Source: Pseudomonas muyukensis (GTDB lineage Bacteria > Pseudomonadota > Gammaproteobacteria > Pseudomonadales > Pseudomonadaceae). From it: 64,000 bases of DNA. The translations under genes were made by a program, and so were the position numbers. The stretch is from positions 2,260,501 to 2,324,500 of the forward strand of contig NZ_CP077073.1 of NCBI RefSeq assembly GCF_019139535.1, given 5' to 3'. The notes below the pieces were generated by a model. It saw only the letters and a program-made list of their open reading frames with translations, had not been told where the DNA came from and did not search any database. Within the stretch, counting starts at the first letter, position 1, and each line of letters opens with the position of its first letter. Positions 1 to 10,934 of this stretch are shown here, piece after piece.

Positions 1-152
1 CGGCGCAGCTCGCGGGCTTCGCCGGCGAATACCAGCGGCGGATAGCCGGCCAGGGTCTGCTCGACCTTGAGCAGGTGCGCGGCGTCGGGGTAGGTCGGTT
101 GCTGCTGGATCGGCAGGGCGCGCCAGCTGTCAGGGCTCCAGGGTCGGGTCAT
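1..152 (-). CDS. Class II DAHP synthase, N-terminal fragment
   Basis: Partial gene: the ATG is at 150-152 on the minus strand and the reading frame runs off the left edge after 50 codons. The N-terminus ([14 protein letters not shown], then a [12 protein letters not shown] stretch) matches the plant-like class II 3-deoxy-7-phosphoheptulonate synthases of pseudomonads. These condense phosphoenolpyruvate and erythrose 4-phosphate as the first step of the shikimate pathway or of secondary aromatic pathways. The catalytic residues lie outside the window, so the assignment rests on the N-terminus only. It is divergent from the spermidine synthase-like gene, with 117 nt between the start codons. 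Confidence 0.75.
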   Translation of the reverse strand, partial: MTRPWSPDSWRALPIQQQPTYPDAAHLLKVEQTLAGYPPLVFAGEARELR

Positions 153-269
153 CACGGGCTCTATCTATAGTGTCGGTTCGGGCGTGCCTGCCATGGTAAC
201 GCTGGCGACGTGCTTGTTGCACCACCGGCATTGACGGACAATGCGCGTTTTGCGCGGGCAGGTGGCGGG

Positions 270-1025
270 ATGGCGACGGAGCGGGAAGAGCGGCTGCTGG
301 CACGGGTCGAGGATGCCTTTGGCGTCATCAGCGTGTACGAGGTGGAGGACTATCGCTTCCTCGAGTTCGGCGACGCCATCGAGCAGAGCTGCACCTTCAC
401 CGCCGACCCCAGCTGGCTGGAGTACGACTATACCCGCGCCATGCTGGTCGGCGCGCTGTGCCATGCGCAGCCGGAGAGCGCGTTGTTCCTGGGCCTTGGC
501 GCCGGCACCCTGACCCAGGCGTGCCTGAAGTTCCTGGCGTTGGAGGACGTCGAGGCCATCGAGCTGCGCCCGGATGTGCCGCGCCTGGCCATGGAGTTCA
601 TGGGCCTGGACGACGACCCTCGGCTGTACGTGCGGGTGGGCGATGCCCTGGAACTGCTGCCCACGGCCGAGAAGGCCGATTTGCTGTTCGTCGACCTGTA
701 TACCGACCATGGCCCTGGGGTCGGGCACCTGGCCTGGGGGTTCCTGGAGCGCTGCCAGCAGCAGCTCAACCCCGGTGGCTGGCTGGTGATCAACCAGTGG
801 GCCGGCGACGATGGCCGGCCGCTGGGGGCGGCGTTGCTGCGAGGCCTGTATCACCGGCATTACTGGGAGTTGCCGGTGAAGGAGGGCAATGTGATCCTGC
901 TGGTGCCGGCGGACCTGGAGCAGACGCTGGATATCGATGCCGTGCGGGCGCGGGCCGCAGCGCTGGCGCCGCAGTTGGGGTATTCGCTGGAGTACCTGAT
1001 CAAGGCCATCCGCCCGGCGACCTGA
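270..1025 (+). CDS. Spermidine synthase-like (SpeE-fold) protein
   Basis: A 251-residue cytosolic protein with the Rossmann-type methyltransferase fold of polyamine aminopropyltransferases. The nucleotide-binding loop is LFLGLGAGTL, followed by an acidic strand (VEAIELRPDV) and a DLLFVDLYTDHG segment. In the family this fold moves aminopropyl groups from decarboxylated S-adenosylmethionine to putrescine, but there is no clear SpeE signature or companion speD here, so the real substrate is unknown. I chose the ATG at 270 because a GGTGGCGG-type ribosome site lies just upstream; an in-frame start at 210 would lack one and would add a non-conserved-looking stretch. It is followed by a REP-like inverted repeat. 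Confidence 0.7.
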   Translation: MATEREERLLARVEDAFGVISVYEVEDYRFLEFGDAIEQSCTFTADPSWLEYDYTRAMLVGALCHAQPESALFLGLGAGTLTQACLKFLALEDVEAIELRPDVPRLAMEFMGLDDDPRLYVRVGDALELLPTAEKADLLFVDLYTDHGPGVGHLAWGFLERCQQQLNPGGWLVINQWAGDDGRPLGAALLRGLYHRHYWELPVKEGNVILLVPADLEQTLDIDAVRARAAALAPQLGYSLEYLIKAIRPAT

Positions 1026-1049
1026 TGAGCCGGCGGCTGACGCAGCCCT

Positions 1050-1163
1050 GTAGGCGCGGCCTTGTGTCGCGAAAGGGCCGCAAGGCGGCCCCGGCGATCT
1101 TGAGGTGGGCACGCATCCCGGGGCCGCCTTGCGGCCCTTTCGCGACACAAGGCCGCTCCTATA
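1050..1163. repeat. REP-like inverted repeat pair
   Basis: Two arms of about 47 nt in opposite orientation (1050-1097 and 1117-1163) that read GTAGGCGCGGCCTTGTGTCG and its inverse around a 20 nt centre. The transcript would fold into a long hairpin. The same arm recurs at 22822, 56037 and 60403 in this window. It sits between the spermidine synthase-like gene and the deaD leader. Confidence 0.85.
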
Positions 1164-1238
1164 GGGAAACGATTCAGCCTGGATCCAATATGGGGCTGCA
1201 TTCTATAAATATTTCTCACGGTTCATGGCGAATTCGGG

Positions 1239-1461
1239 TATAGTACGCGCCGGTCTTTTAGCGGACCTCAAAATCAGGTGGTGCAAATCCTCCGAATCCA
1301 GCTTCGGCTGCATGTCCGCTAGGCGGACCCTCTCACACGTTTCTTTTTCAATCGTTTTCGCAAATCCCCGCCGCCAAAGCTGCCTGGGTGACCTTCGGGT
1401 CTTTCAAGGCATGTGCAGCTTTGGAGCATGGGTCTTTGCGGATGCACCTAGAGGCAGACCC
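1239..1461 (+). promoter_or_regulatory. deaD promoter and structured 5' leader
   Basis: A TATAGT -10 element lies at 1239-1244, with no good -35. A start near 1251 would give a leader of about 210 nt before the deaD ATG. The leader folds into an outer stem TAGCGGAC/GTCCGCTA (1259-1266 with 1314-1321). It then forms a long hairpin: CCAAAGCTGC (1374-1383) pairs perfectly with GCAGCTTTGG (1415-1424), with an inner GACC-TTCG-GGTC tetraloop stem at 1390-1401. A long structured leader is usual for cold-shock genes. That it controls deaD is inference. Confidence 0.6.
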
Positions 1462-3138
1462 ATGACCCAGGAAACCGGCGGATTCGCCGCTCTCGATCTC
1501 AACCCGAATATCGTTGCTGCCGTCCTGGCTACCGGCTATGAAGAGCCGTCGGCCATCCAGCAACAGTCGATCCCGATCATCCTCGCCGGTCACGACATGA
1601 TCGGCCAGGCGCAGACTGGCACCGGCAAGACCGCTGCCTTCGCCCTGCCGATCCTCAACAAGATCGACGTGAGCAAGCGCGAACCGCAAGCCCTGATCCT
1701 GGCGCCAACCCGTGAGTTGGCGCTGCAAGTAGCCACCGCATTCGAAACCTACGCCAAGCAGATGCCCGGCGTGAACGTGGTGGCTGTGTACGGTGGTGCC
1801 CCGATGGGCCCACAGCTGCGTGCCATTCGCAATGGCGCACAGATCGTCGTCGCTACCCCGGGCCGCCTGTGCGACCACCTGCGCCGTGACGAAAAAGTCC
1901 TGTCCACCGTTCAGTACCTGGTACTCGACGAAGCGGACGAAATGCTCAAGCTCGGCTTCATGGACGACCTGGAAGTCATCTTCAAGGCCATCCCCGAGTC
2001 GCGCCAGACCGTGCTGTTCTCCGCCACCCTGCCGTCGTCGATCCGTTCGATCGCCGAGCGTCACCTGCGCGAGCCCAAGCACGTCAAGATCCAGAGCAAG
2101 ACCCAGACCGTCACCGCGATCGACCAGGCTCACCTGATGGTCCACGCCGACCAGAAGATCCCGGCCGTGCTGCGCCTGCTGGAAGTCGAAGAGTTCGACG
2201 CGCTGATCGCCTTCGTGCGTACCAAGCAAGCCACCCTGGACCTGGCCGCTGCCCTGGAAGCCAAGGGCTACAAGGCTGCCGCGCTGAATGGCGACATCGC
2301 CCAGAACCAGCGTGAGCGGGTGATCGACTCGCTCAAGGATGGCCGCCTGGACATCGTCGTCGCCACCGACGTCGCTGCCCGTGGCCTGGACGTGCCGCGT
2401 ATTACCCACGTGTTCAACGTCGACATGCCGTACGATCCAGAGTCCTACGTGCACCGTATCGGCCGTACTGGCCGTGCCGGTCGCGAAGGCCGTGCACTGC
2501 TGCTGGTCACCCCGCGTGAGCGCCGCATGCTGCAGGTCATCGAGCGTGTGACTGGGCAGAAGGTCGCCGAAGCCCGCCTGCCGAACGCCCAGGCCGTGCT
2601 GGACGCGCGCATCAAGAAGCTGACCAACAGCCTGGCGCCGCTGGTGGCCGACGCAGAGGCCAGCCATGGCGATCTGCTCGACCGTCTGACCGAAGCCCTG
2701 GGTTGCAGCCCGCGCGCCCTGGCCTCGGCCCTGCTGCGCAAGGCCACCAACGGCCAGGCGCTGGACTTGGCCTCGGTTGAGCGTGAGCAGCCGCTGGTGC
2801 CGACCTACACCCCGCGTGAGCGTGGCGAGCGTACCGAGCGCGCCGAGCGTCCAGACCGTGGTGATCGCGAGCGTCGTGCGCCGATGCCGCTGGCCGAAGG
2901 CCGCGTGCGTTGCCGTACCGCCCTGGGTGCCCGTGACGGCATCGCGGCCAAGAACCTGCTGGGGGCGATCCTCAACGAAGGTGGCCTGGCCCGTGACGCC
3001 ATCGGTCGCATTCAGGTGCGCGACAGCTTCAGCCTGATCGAGCTGCCGGAAGAAGGCCTGGAGCGTCTGCTGTCCAAGCTCAAGGACACCCGCGTGGCCG
3101 GCAAGCAGCTCAAGCTGCGCCGCTACCGCGAGGACTGA
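1462..3138 (+). CDS. deaD: ATP-dependent DEAD-box RNA helicase DeaD/CsdA
   Basis: A 558-residue RNA helicase of the CsdA/DeaD type, which unwinds structured RNA in ribosome assembly, mRNA decay and cold adaptation. All core motifs are visible: the Q-motif (SAIQQQSIP), Walker A AQTGTGKT, VLDEADEM, a SAT box, and HRIGRTGR in the second RecA domain. An Arg-rich linker (GERTERAERPDRGDRERR) leads to a C-terminal RNA-binding domain of the DbpA/CsdA type (from about residue 480). The ATG at 1462 gives the family N-terminus MTQETGGF. A reading frame open from 1225 is an upstream extension through the leader. A strong terminator follows. Confidence 0.95.
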   Translation: MTQETGGFAALDLNPNIVAAVLATGYEEPSAIQQQSIPIILAGHDMIGQAQTGTGKTAAFALPILNKIDVSKREPQALILAPTRELALQVATAFETYAKQMPGVNVVAVYGGAPMGPQLRAIRNGAQIVVATPGRLCDHLRRDEKVLSTVQYLVLDEADEMLKLGFMDDLEVIFKAIPESRQTVLFSATLPSSIRSIAERHLREPKHVKIQSKTQTVTAIDQAHLMVHADQKIPAVLRLLEVEEFDALIAFVRTKQATLDLAAALEAKGYKAAALNGDIAQNQRERVIDSLKDGRLDIVVATDVAARGLDVPRITHVFNVDMPYDPESYVHRIGRTGRAGREGRALLLVTPRERRMLQVIERVTGQKVAEARLPNAQAVLDARIKKLTNSLAPLVADAEASHGDLLDRLTEALGCSPRALASALLRKATNGQALDLASVEREQPLVPTYTPRERGERTERAERPDRGDRERRAPMPLAEGRVRCRTALGARDGIAAKNLLGAILNEGGLARDAIGRIQVRDSFSLIELPEEGLERLLSKLKDTRVAGKQLKLRRYRED

Positions 3139-3154
3139 TCCTTACGCGGCAACG

Positions 3155-3187
3155 AAAAATCCCCGGCCTTGGTCGGGGATTTTTTTT
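3155..3187 (+). terminator. Rho-independent terminator of deaD
   Basis: The stem ATCCCCG...CGGGGAT with a short loop is followed by eight T residues, 17 nt after the deaD stop codon. Confidence 0.9.
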
Positions 3188-3218
3188 GTCTGCCTATCTA
3201 CCGGCCATGCTCCCCGCC

Positions 3219-3283
3219 TATAGGAGCGGCCTTGCCGAGGCGTCGGACCGGTCGGAAAGGGGTGCAACGCGCCCCCGGCAATC
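3219..3283. repeat. Degenerate REP-like element
   Basis: Contains TAGGAGCGGCCTTG and a GCGCCCCCGGCAATC end resembling one arm of the REP-like repeats elsewhere in the window, but with a diverged middle. It lies between the deaD terminator and the 3' end of the convergent ygiD. Confidence 0.5.
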
Positions 3284-3284
3284 T

Positions 3285-4037
3285 TCAGTCGAACCGATAG
3301 ATATCCATCCCCAGCGCCCCCAGGGTAAACCCCTGGTGCGCGATCCCAAACCGCTCACCCGCCCCCATGGCGAAGTACAGCGGCAACAGGTGCTCGTCAC
3401 TGGGGTGGTTGCGCGCGGCGAACGGTGCCTGCCGGCGATAGTCCAGCAGCGCTTGCTCGTCCCCCGCCTTTAGCCGCTCCACCACCCAGTCGCGAAACGC
3501 CAGCGCCCAGGGTTCGGCCGCATCCGGCCCGGCATGCCAGTCCAGCTCGCCCAGGTTGTGGGTGATGCTGCCCGAGCCGACCAGCAGGATGCCGTCCTCG
3601 CGCAGCGCCGACAGCGCCTGGCCAACCTCCAATTGCAGGGCAGGGCCCGCCTGGCTGGGCAGCGACACCTGGACGACCGGGATATCGGCCGCTGGATACA
3701 TCAGCGATAGCGGTACCCAGGCGCCGTGGTCGAATGGCCGCAGCGCATCCAGCCGCGCGCCCAGGCGTTCGGCGACCCGCCGGGCCAGTTCTGGCGCGCC
3801 GGGCGCCGGGTAGTGCACGGCGTACAGGGCCGGTGGAAAACCATGGAAGTCGTGCCAGGTCTGCGGCTGCGGATTGCTCATCACCAGTAGCTCGCGACTC
3901 TCCCAGTGCGCCGACACCACCACGATCGCTTTCGGGCGCGACAGGGCGCGGGCCAGCTCGGCCAGGGCCGGGCCACTGGCGCCAGGTTGCAGGGCGAGCA
4001 TGGGGGAGCCGTGGGAAATGAACAGGCTGGGCAGCAT
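3285..4037 (-). CDS. ygiD: Extradiol ring-cleavage dioxygenase, DODA/YgiD type
   Basis: A 250-residue class III extradiol dioxygenase-fold enzyme. Relatives such as E. coli YgiD cleave L-DOPA to 4,5-seco-DOPA using a non-haem metal. Visible family marks are LFISHGSPM at the N-terminus, a central SAHWESRE segment, FDHGAWVPL, and GSGSITHNLG, which together carry the conserved histidines. The start is placed at the ATG 4035-4037 because that gives the family start MLPSLFISHG; an upstream in-frame ATG at 4067 would add ten residues not typical of the family. The physiological substrate is unknown. It is divergent from tpm. Confidence 0.85.
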   Translation of the reverse strand: MLPSLFISHGSPMLALQPGASGPALAELARALSRPKAIVVVSAHWESRELLVMSNPQPQTWHDFHGFPPALYAVHYPAPGAPELARRVAERLGARLDALRPFDHGAWVPLSLMYPAADIPVVQVSLPSQAGPALQLEVGQALSALREDGILLVGSGSITHNLGELDWHAGPDAAEPWALAFRDWVVERLKAGDEQALLDYRRQAPFAARNHPSDEHLLPLYFAMGAGERFGIAHQGFTLGALGMDIYRFD

Positions 4038-4137
4038 GGTGGGATCCTGAGCGGTAAGATGCTTCATCTTCGGTCAGGCAACGATCGAGATCCAATATAA
4101 GTTTTCACAGGCTTTTATCGAAAAACCAGGAGGAAGC

Positions 4138-4788
4138 ATGGAGCCAGCGTTCTGGCACAAACGGTGGGCGGACAACCAGATCGGCTTTCACCAACCTCAG
4201 GTGAACCCATATCTGCAGGCGCATTGGCCGGCATTGGGGCTCGCCCCCGGCGCGCGGGTACTGGTGCCTTTGTGCGGCAAGAGCCTGGACATGCTCTGGT
4301 TGGCCGCGCAGGGGTATCGGGTGTTGGGGGTGGAGCTGTCGCGGCGCGCGGTAGCGGATTTCTTCAACGAGCATGGCTTGCAGGTGCAACTGGCGCAGCA
4401 CGGGGCGTTCGAGATCTGGCGCAGCGATGAGCTGGAGATCTGCTGCGGGGATGTATTCGCCTTGGGTGCCGAGGACCTTGCCGATTGCGCCGGGGTCTAC
4501 GACCGCGCGGCCTTGATTGCGCTGCCGGCTGGGATGCGCGAGCGGTACATGACGTTGCTGGGCGAGAAATTGCCGATGGCCTGTCGCGGGCTGCTGGTGA
4601 CTCTGGATTACGACCAGGCATTGATCGACGGGCCGCCGTTTTCGGTGGCGGATGCCGAAGTGCGAGCAGGCTTTGCCGGATGGCAGGTCGACGAGGTCGA
4701 AGGGCGGGAAATTCTCGATCAGAGCCCGAAGTTTCTGCAAGCAGGCGTTGAAAGCCTGGTTGAGCGCGTCTATCGGCTACGGCGCTGA
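4138..4788 (+). CDS. tpm: Thiopurine S-methyltransferase
   Basis: A 216-residue S-adenosylmethionine-dependent methyltransferase, the usual length for bacterial TPMT. In pseudomonads the family methylates thiopurines and is linked to selenium and tellurium oxyanion resistance. Key segments are the N-terminal FWHKRWADNQIGFH, the SAM-binding LVPLCGKSLDMLWLA, GVELSRRAV, and DRAALIALP. A clear AGGAGGA ribosome site lies 7 nt before the ATG. It stands alone between two divergent or convergent genes and is followed by a REP-like hairpin. Confidence 0.95.
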   Translation: MEPAFWHKRWADNQIGFHQPQVNPYLQAHWPALGLAPGARVLVPLCGKSLDMLWLAAQGYRVLGVELSRRAVADFFNEHGLQVQLAQHGAFEIWRSDELEICCGDVFALGAEDLADCAGVYDRAALIALPAGMRERYMTLLGEKLPMACRGLLVTLDYDQALIDGPPFSVADAEVRAGFAGWQVDEVEGREILDQSPKFLQAGVESLVERVYRLRR

Positions 4789-4801
4789 GCTGGCTTCGAC
4801 C

Positions 4802-4889
4802 CTGTAGGAGCCGGCTTGTCGGCGAACACCGGCATGGCCGGTGCCATCCTCCGCGGCGCCTGGTTCGCCAGCAAGCTGGCTCCTACAGG
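4802..4889. repeat. REP-like inverted repeat pair
   Basis: Arms CTGTAGGAGCCGGCTTG (4802-4827) and GCAAGCTGGCTCCTACAG (4862-4889) in opposite orientation. This is the GCCGGC...GGCGAAC variant of the repeat, also found at 6020, 27595 and 47274. Confidence 0.8.
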
Positions 4890-4905
4890 TATTGCAGGCC
4901 GGGCG

Positions 4906-4934
4906 AAAAAAAGGGCGACCGAAGTCGCCCTTTC
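4906..4934 (-). terminator. Terminator of htpX
   Basis: Read on the minus strand: stem GGGCGAC-TTCG-GTCGCCC followed by seven T residues, 16 nt beyond the htpX stop codon. The flanking A and T runs mean it could also act on tpm transcripts. Confidence 0.88.
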
Positions 4935-4949
4935 CTGTTGCTGCCTGGA

Positions 4950-5837
4950 TCAGCCGCGGCGACGCAGCGCGTCGATGCGGTCTTCCAGCGGCGGGTGGCT
5001 CATCAGCAGGCCGGCCAGGCCGTGCTTGAGGCCGCCATTGATACCGAAGGCCTTCATGGTGTCGGGCATGTGCACCGGCAGGCCTTGCTCCGAGCGCAGG
5101 CGCTGCAGGGCGCCGATCATCGCGTTGGTGCCGGCCAGGTGGGCGCCGGCTTCGTCGGCGCGGAACTCGCGGCGGCGCGAGTACCACATGACGATGATGC
5201 TGGCGAGGATGCCCAGGACCAGCTCGGCGACGATGGTCGCGACGAAATAGGCGATGCCGTGGCCTTCTTCGTTCTTGAAGATCACCCGGTCGACGAAGTT
5301 GCCGATGATGCGGGCGAAGAACATCACGAAGGTGTTCACCACGCCTTGCACCAGGGCCATGGTGACCATGTCGCCGTTGGCCACGTGGCCGATCTCGTGG
5401 GCCAGCACCGCGCGCACCTCGTCGGGCGAGAAGCGCTCGAGCAGGCCCTGGGACACGGCCACCAGGGCGTCGTTGCGGTTCCAGCCGGTGGCGAAGGCGT
5501 TGGCCTCGTAGGCCGGGAAGATACCCACCTCGGGCATCTTGATGCCGGCTTCGCGGGACAGCTCCTCGACGGTCTGCAGCAGCCACTGCTCGTGACGGGT
5601 GCGGGGCTGGCTGATGATCTGGGTGCCAGTGGTCATCTTCGCCATCCACTTGGAGATGAACAGCGAGACCAGCGAACCCGCAAAACCGAACACGGCGCAG
5701 AAGACCAGCAGCTGGCTGAGGTTGAGGTCAACCCCGTTGGCTGCCATGAACCCGTTGAAGCCGAACAGGCTCAGGGTAATGCTTGCAACCAGCACCACCG
5801 CGAGGTTGGTGGCTACAAACAACAGAATGCGCATCAT
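4950..5837 (-). CDS. htpX: Membrane zinc metalloprotease HtpX
   Basis: A 295-residue M48-family protease of the inner membrane that degrades misfolded membrane proteins together with FtsH. Two N-terminal membrane helices (about residues 4-25 and 38-60) are followed by the zinc motif HEIGH at 147-151. Two more hydrophobic stretches lie near residues 159-215. A second conserved Glu sits in the EFRADEAGA region. Two adjacent ATG codons (5835-5837 and 5832-5834) are possible starts; the first is used as in relatives. A sequence resembling a heat-shock sigma-32 promoter lies about 50-75 nt upstream, which fits the known heat-shock role. Confidence 0.96.
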   Translation of the reverse strand: MMRILLFVATNLAVVLVASITLSLFGFNGFMAANGVDLNLSQLLVFCAVFGFAGSLVSLFISKWMAKMTTGTQIISQPRTRHEQWLLQTVEELSREAGIKMPEVGIFPAYEANAFATGWNRNDALVAVSQGLLERFSPDEVRAVLAHEIGHVANGDMVTMALVQGVVNTFVMFFARIIGNFVDRVIFKNEEGHGIAYFVATIVAELVLGILASIIVMWYSRRREFRADEAGAHLAGTNAMIGALQRLRSEQGLPVHMPDTMKAFGINGGLKHGLAGLLMSHPPLEDRIDALRRRG

Positions 5838-5883
5838 GGTTGTTACGTTCTCCTGACGGATGAGTTCGTTGCGTACTGCGGGG

Positions 5884-5914
5884 TATATAAGGGGGAGACC
5901 ACGCCGATTCAACC
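5884..5914 (-). promoter_or_regulatory. Possible sigma-32 heat-shock promoter of htpX
   Basis: On the minus strand GGTTGAA (plus 5908-5914) is followed after about 13 nt by CCCCTTATA (plus 5886-5894). This resembles the heat-shock consensus CTTGAAA - 13/14 nt - CCCCATNTA. The spacing to the htpX ATG gives a leader of roughly 40 nt. Assignment is by eye. Confidence 0.5.
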
Positions 5915-6019
5915 GGGCGACTATTTCAAACTGTGTACGCGGGGAAGTATGGCAGAGGATGGCGCAGGGGCTGTGGGGCAGAGCGTTGCAGGATGTAAAG
6001 GTGCCGTTGGGTGTTCGGC

Positions 6020-6200
6020 GTAGGAGCCTTGTCGGCGAACATCGGCGTCACCGGTAACCTGCACCGTGGCGCCTGGTTCGCCAGCAAGGCTGGCTCCTAC
6101 GGGTTTGAGGCAGGTGACGAGCGTTGTAGGAGCCGGCCTTGCCGGCGAACACCGGCCCACCCACACCGTGTCGTCTGCTTCGCCAGCAAGGCTCCTACGG
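6020..6200. repeat. Cluster of two REP-like inverted repeat pairs
   Basis: One pair at 6020-6102 (GTAGGAGCCTTGTCGGCGAAC ... GCCAGCAAGGCTGGCTCCTAC) and a second at 6124-6200 in the same arrangement. Together with the htpX promoter they fill the 376 nt gap between alaA and htpX; no gene is seen there. Confidence 0.8.
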
Positions 6201-6213
6201 TTGGCCCTGGCGC

Positions 6214-7425
6214 TTACTGCGAATAGGTGCGCAGGAAGTTGCCGATCCGGCCAATGGCCTGTTCCAGGTCATCCACCCGCGGCAGGGTGACCACGCGGAA
6301 GTGGTCCGGCCATGGCCAGTTGAACGCCGTGCCCTGGACGATCAGCAGTTTCTCCGACAGCAGCAGGTCGAGGGCGAACTTCTCGTCGTTGAGGATCGGG
6401 CAGACCTTCGGGTCGATGCGCGGGAAGGCATACAGCGCGCCCATCGGCTTCACGCAGCTGACCCCGGGGATGTCGTTGAGCAGCTCGTAGGTGCGGTTGC
6501 GCTGCTCCAGCAGGCGGCCCGGCGGCAGCACCAGGTCGTTGATGCTCTGGTAGCCGCCCAGCGCGGTCTGGATCGCGTGCTGGGCCGGCACGTTGGCGCA
6601 CAGGCGCATGTTGGCCAGCATGTCGATGCCTTCGATGTAGCTCTGGGCGTGGTGCTTGGGCCCGGAGATGATCAGCCAGCCGGAGCGGAAGCCGGCCACC
6701 CGGTACGACTTGGACAGGCCGTTGAAGGTCAGGCACAGCAGGTCCGGAGCCAGCGACGCGGTGCTGATGTGCACGGCCTCGTCGTAGAGGATCTTGTCGT
6801 AGATCTCGTCGGAGAACACCACCAGGTTGTGCTGGCGCGCCAGTTCCAGCATGCCTTGCAGCAGCTCGCGGGAGTACACCGCGCCGGTCGGGTTGTTCGG
6901 GTTGATGATCACCAGGGCCTTGGTGTTCGGGGTGATCTTGGCCTTGATGTCGTCAAGGTCGGGGAACCAGTCGGCCTGCTCGTCGCACAGATAGTGCACC
7001 GGCTTGCCGCCGGCCAGGCTCACCGCGGCCGTCCACAGCGGGTAGTCGGGCGCCGGGATCAGCACTTCGTCGCCGTTGTTTAGCAACGCCTGCATCGACA
7101 TCACGATCAGCTCGGACACGCCGTTGCCCAGGTAGATGTCCTCGATGGTGACGCCTTCGATTTCCTTTTGCTGGCAGTACTGCATCACTGCCTTGCGCGC
7201 GCTGAACAGGCCCTTGGAGTCGCTGTAGCCCTGGGCGGTCGGCAGGTTGCGGATGACGTCCTGGAGGATCTCGTCCGGCGCCTCGAAACCAAACGGCGCC
7301 GGGTTGCCGATATTCAGCTTGAGGATGCGGTGGCCTTCCTCCTCCAGGCGTTTGGCGTGCTTGAGCACGGGGCCGCGAATGTCATAGCAGACATTGGCGA
7401 GCTTGTTCGATTTGCTGAACTGCAT
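6214..7425 (-). CDS. alaA: Alanine aminotransferase AlaA-type
   Basis: A 403-residue class I/II pyridoxal-phosphate aminotransferase closely resembling AlaA, which makes L-alanine from pyruvate and glutamate. The fold markers are present: LNIGNPAPFGF near the N-terminus, IPAPDYPLW, the INPNNPTGAVY loop that binds the cofactor ring, DEIYDKILYD, and the Schiff-base lysine in GLSKSYRVAGFRSGW. The start is the ATG at 7425 (MQFSKSNKLANV). It is divergent from msrB across 167 nt and is followed by REP-like repeats rather than an obvious terminator. Confidence 0.93.
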   Translation of the reverse strand: MQFSKSNKLANVCYDIRGPVLKHAKRLEEEGHRILKLNIGNPAPFGFEAPDEILQDVIRNLPTAQGYSDSKGLFSARKAVMQYCQQKEIEGVTIEDIYLGNGVSELIVMSMQALLNNGDEVLIPAPDYPLWTAAVSLAGGKPVHYLCDEQADWFPDLDDIKAKITPNTKALVIINPNNPTGAVYSRELLQGMLELARQHNLVVFSDEIYDKILYDEAVHISTASLAPDLLCLTFNGLSKSYRVAGFRSGWLIISGPKHHAQSYIEGIDMLANMRLCANVPAQHAIQTALGGYQSINDLVLPPGRLLEQRNRTYELLNDIPGVSCVKPMGALYAFPRIDPKVCPILNDEKFALDLLLSEKLLIVQGTAFNWPWPDHFRVVTLPRVDDLEQAIGRIGNFLRTYSQ

Positions 7426-7592
7426 GATGAGATCCCGAGTGAGAATACGCGCCGCCCTCTATCGAAAGGTTTGAAAGGGCGGGAAGCGGGTGCCAGACTT
7501 GCTGCCTTGCACACGAAGCCAACTAATATACGTGCCACCCGCGCCAGGGAAAAGCCAGCGCGAGGTGAAATTCAGCCTGCCGAGGTCCCATC

Positions 7593-7988
7593 ATGCAAAA
7601 GTTCGAGAAAACCCTGGACGAATGGCGCGCCATGCTCGACCCGGCCCAGTACCAGGTGTGCCGGCTCAAGGGCACCGAGCGGCCGTTCAGCGGCAAGTAC
7701 AACAGCGAGCGCCGCGACGGCATCTACCATTGCATCTGCTGCAACCTGGCGCTGTTCGACGCCAAGGCCAAGTTCGATTCCGGCTGCGGCTGGCCGAGTT
7801 TCTACGAGCCCATCGAGGCCGCCGCGATGATCGAGATCCGCGACACCTCCCACGGCATGATCCGCACTGAAGTCACCTGCGCCCAGTGCGACGCCCACCT
7901 CGGCCATGTGTTCCCCGACGGCCCGCCGCCGACCGGGCTGCGCTACTGCATCAACTCGGTGTGCCTGGATCTCAAACCCCGCGACTGA
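7593..7988 (+). CDS. msrB: Peptide methionine-(R)-S-oxide reductase MsrB
   Basis: A 131-residue repair enzyme that reduces the R epimer of protein-bound methionine sulfoxide. The structural zinc ligands are Cys47/Cys50 and Cys96/Cys99. The CGWPSF loop carries Cys65, and the catalytic cysteine is Cys119 in RYCINSVCL. The start ATG at 7593 follows a GCCGAGG site. It lies 13 nt upstream of the glutathione peroxidase gene, so the two are probably co-transcribed as an oxidative damage pair. Confidence 0.97.
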   Translation: MQKFEKTLDEWRAMLDPAQYQVCRLKGTERPFSGKYNSERRDGIYHCICCNLALFDAKAKFDSGCGWPSFYEPIEAAAMIEIRDTSHGMIRTEVTCAQCDAHLGHVFPDGPPPTGLRYCINSVCLDLKPRD

Positions 7989-8001
7989 CGGAGCGCCAAC
8001 C

Positions 8002-8479
8002 ATGGCCGATGCACTGCTGGACATCCCCTGTGTCACCCTGGGCGGCGAGCACAAGAAGCTCGGCGATTTCCCCGGCAAGGCGCTGCTGGTGGTCAACACC
8101 GCCAGCCAGTGCGGCTTCACTCCCCAGTACAAGGGCCTGGAGCGCCTGTGGCAGGCCTACCGCGAGCAGGGCCTGGTGGTGCTGGGCTTCCCCTGCAACC
8201 AGTTCGGCAAGCAGGAGCCGGGCGATGCCCGCGAGATTGCGCAGTTCTGCGAGGCCAATTTCGGCGTGAGCTTCCCGCTGTTTCGCAAGGTCGAGGTCAA
8301 TGGCCCCGGCGCTCATCCGCTGTTCGCCGAGCTCAAGCGTCGGGCCCCGGGGCTGCTGGGCACGCAGAAGATCAAGTGGAACTTCACCAAGTTCCTGGTC
8401 GACCCGGCCAGCGGCCAGGTCACTCGCTTCGCCCCGACCACCAAGCCAGAAGCGCTGAAGTCGGCGATCGAGCCTCTGC

Positions 8480-8490
<11 letters not shown>
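8002..8490 (+). CDS. Glutathione peroxidase family protein (thiol peroxidase)
   Basis: A 162-residue thioredoxin-fold peroxidase of the BtuE/GPx family. The peroxidatic residue is cysteine (Cys37 in NTASQCGFTPQY), not selenocysteine, and the family's second motif GFPCNQFGKQEPG and the WNFTKFLV segment are present. Bacterial members usually draw electrons from thioredoxin rather than glutathione. It starts 13 nt after msrB. Its last 11 nt overlap the 3' end of the convergent hybrid kinase gene. Confidence 0.93.
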
Positions 8491-10792
<2,302 letters not shown>

Positions 10793-10934
10793 GGGTCCCA
10801 AGCCGGTTACTTGCTCCGTGCGCTGCGCAAGCATAGCCGATCAGCCCTGGCTGCTGGCGGGTCTGTCTGTTCATTTCAGTTGAGCATGAATCAAGGGGCG
10901 CTGCGCGCGCCCAGACAAACCACTAGGAGTCGTC

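Noticed and set aside
1225..1461. N-terminal extension of DeaD through the leader
   Set aside because: The family start is at 1462, and the upstream part folds as RNA and codes for no DeaD-like sequence.
4938..6023. A 361-codon plus-strand frame opposite htpX
   Set aside because: It is the shadow of htpX continuing into the REP region; no conserved domain.
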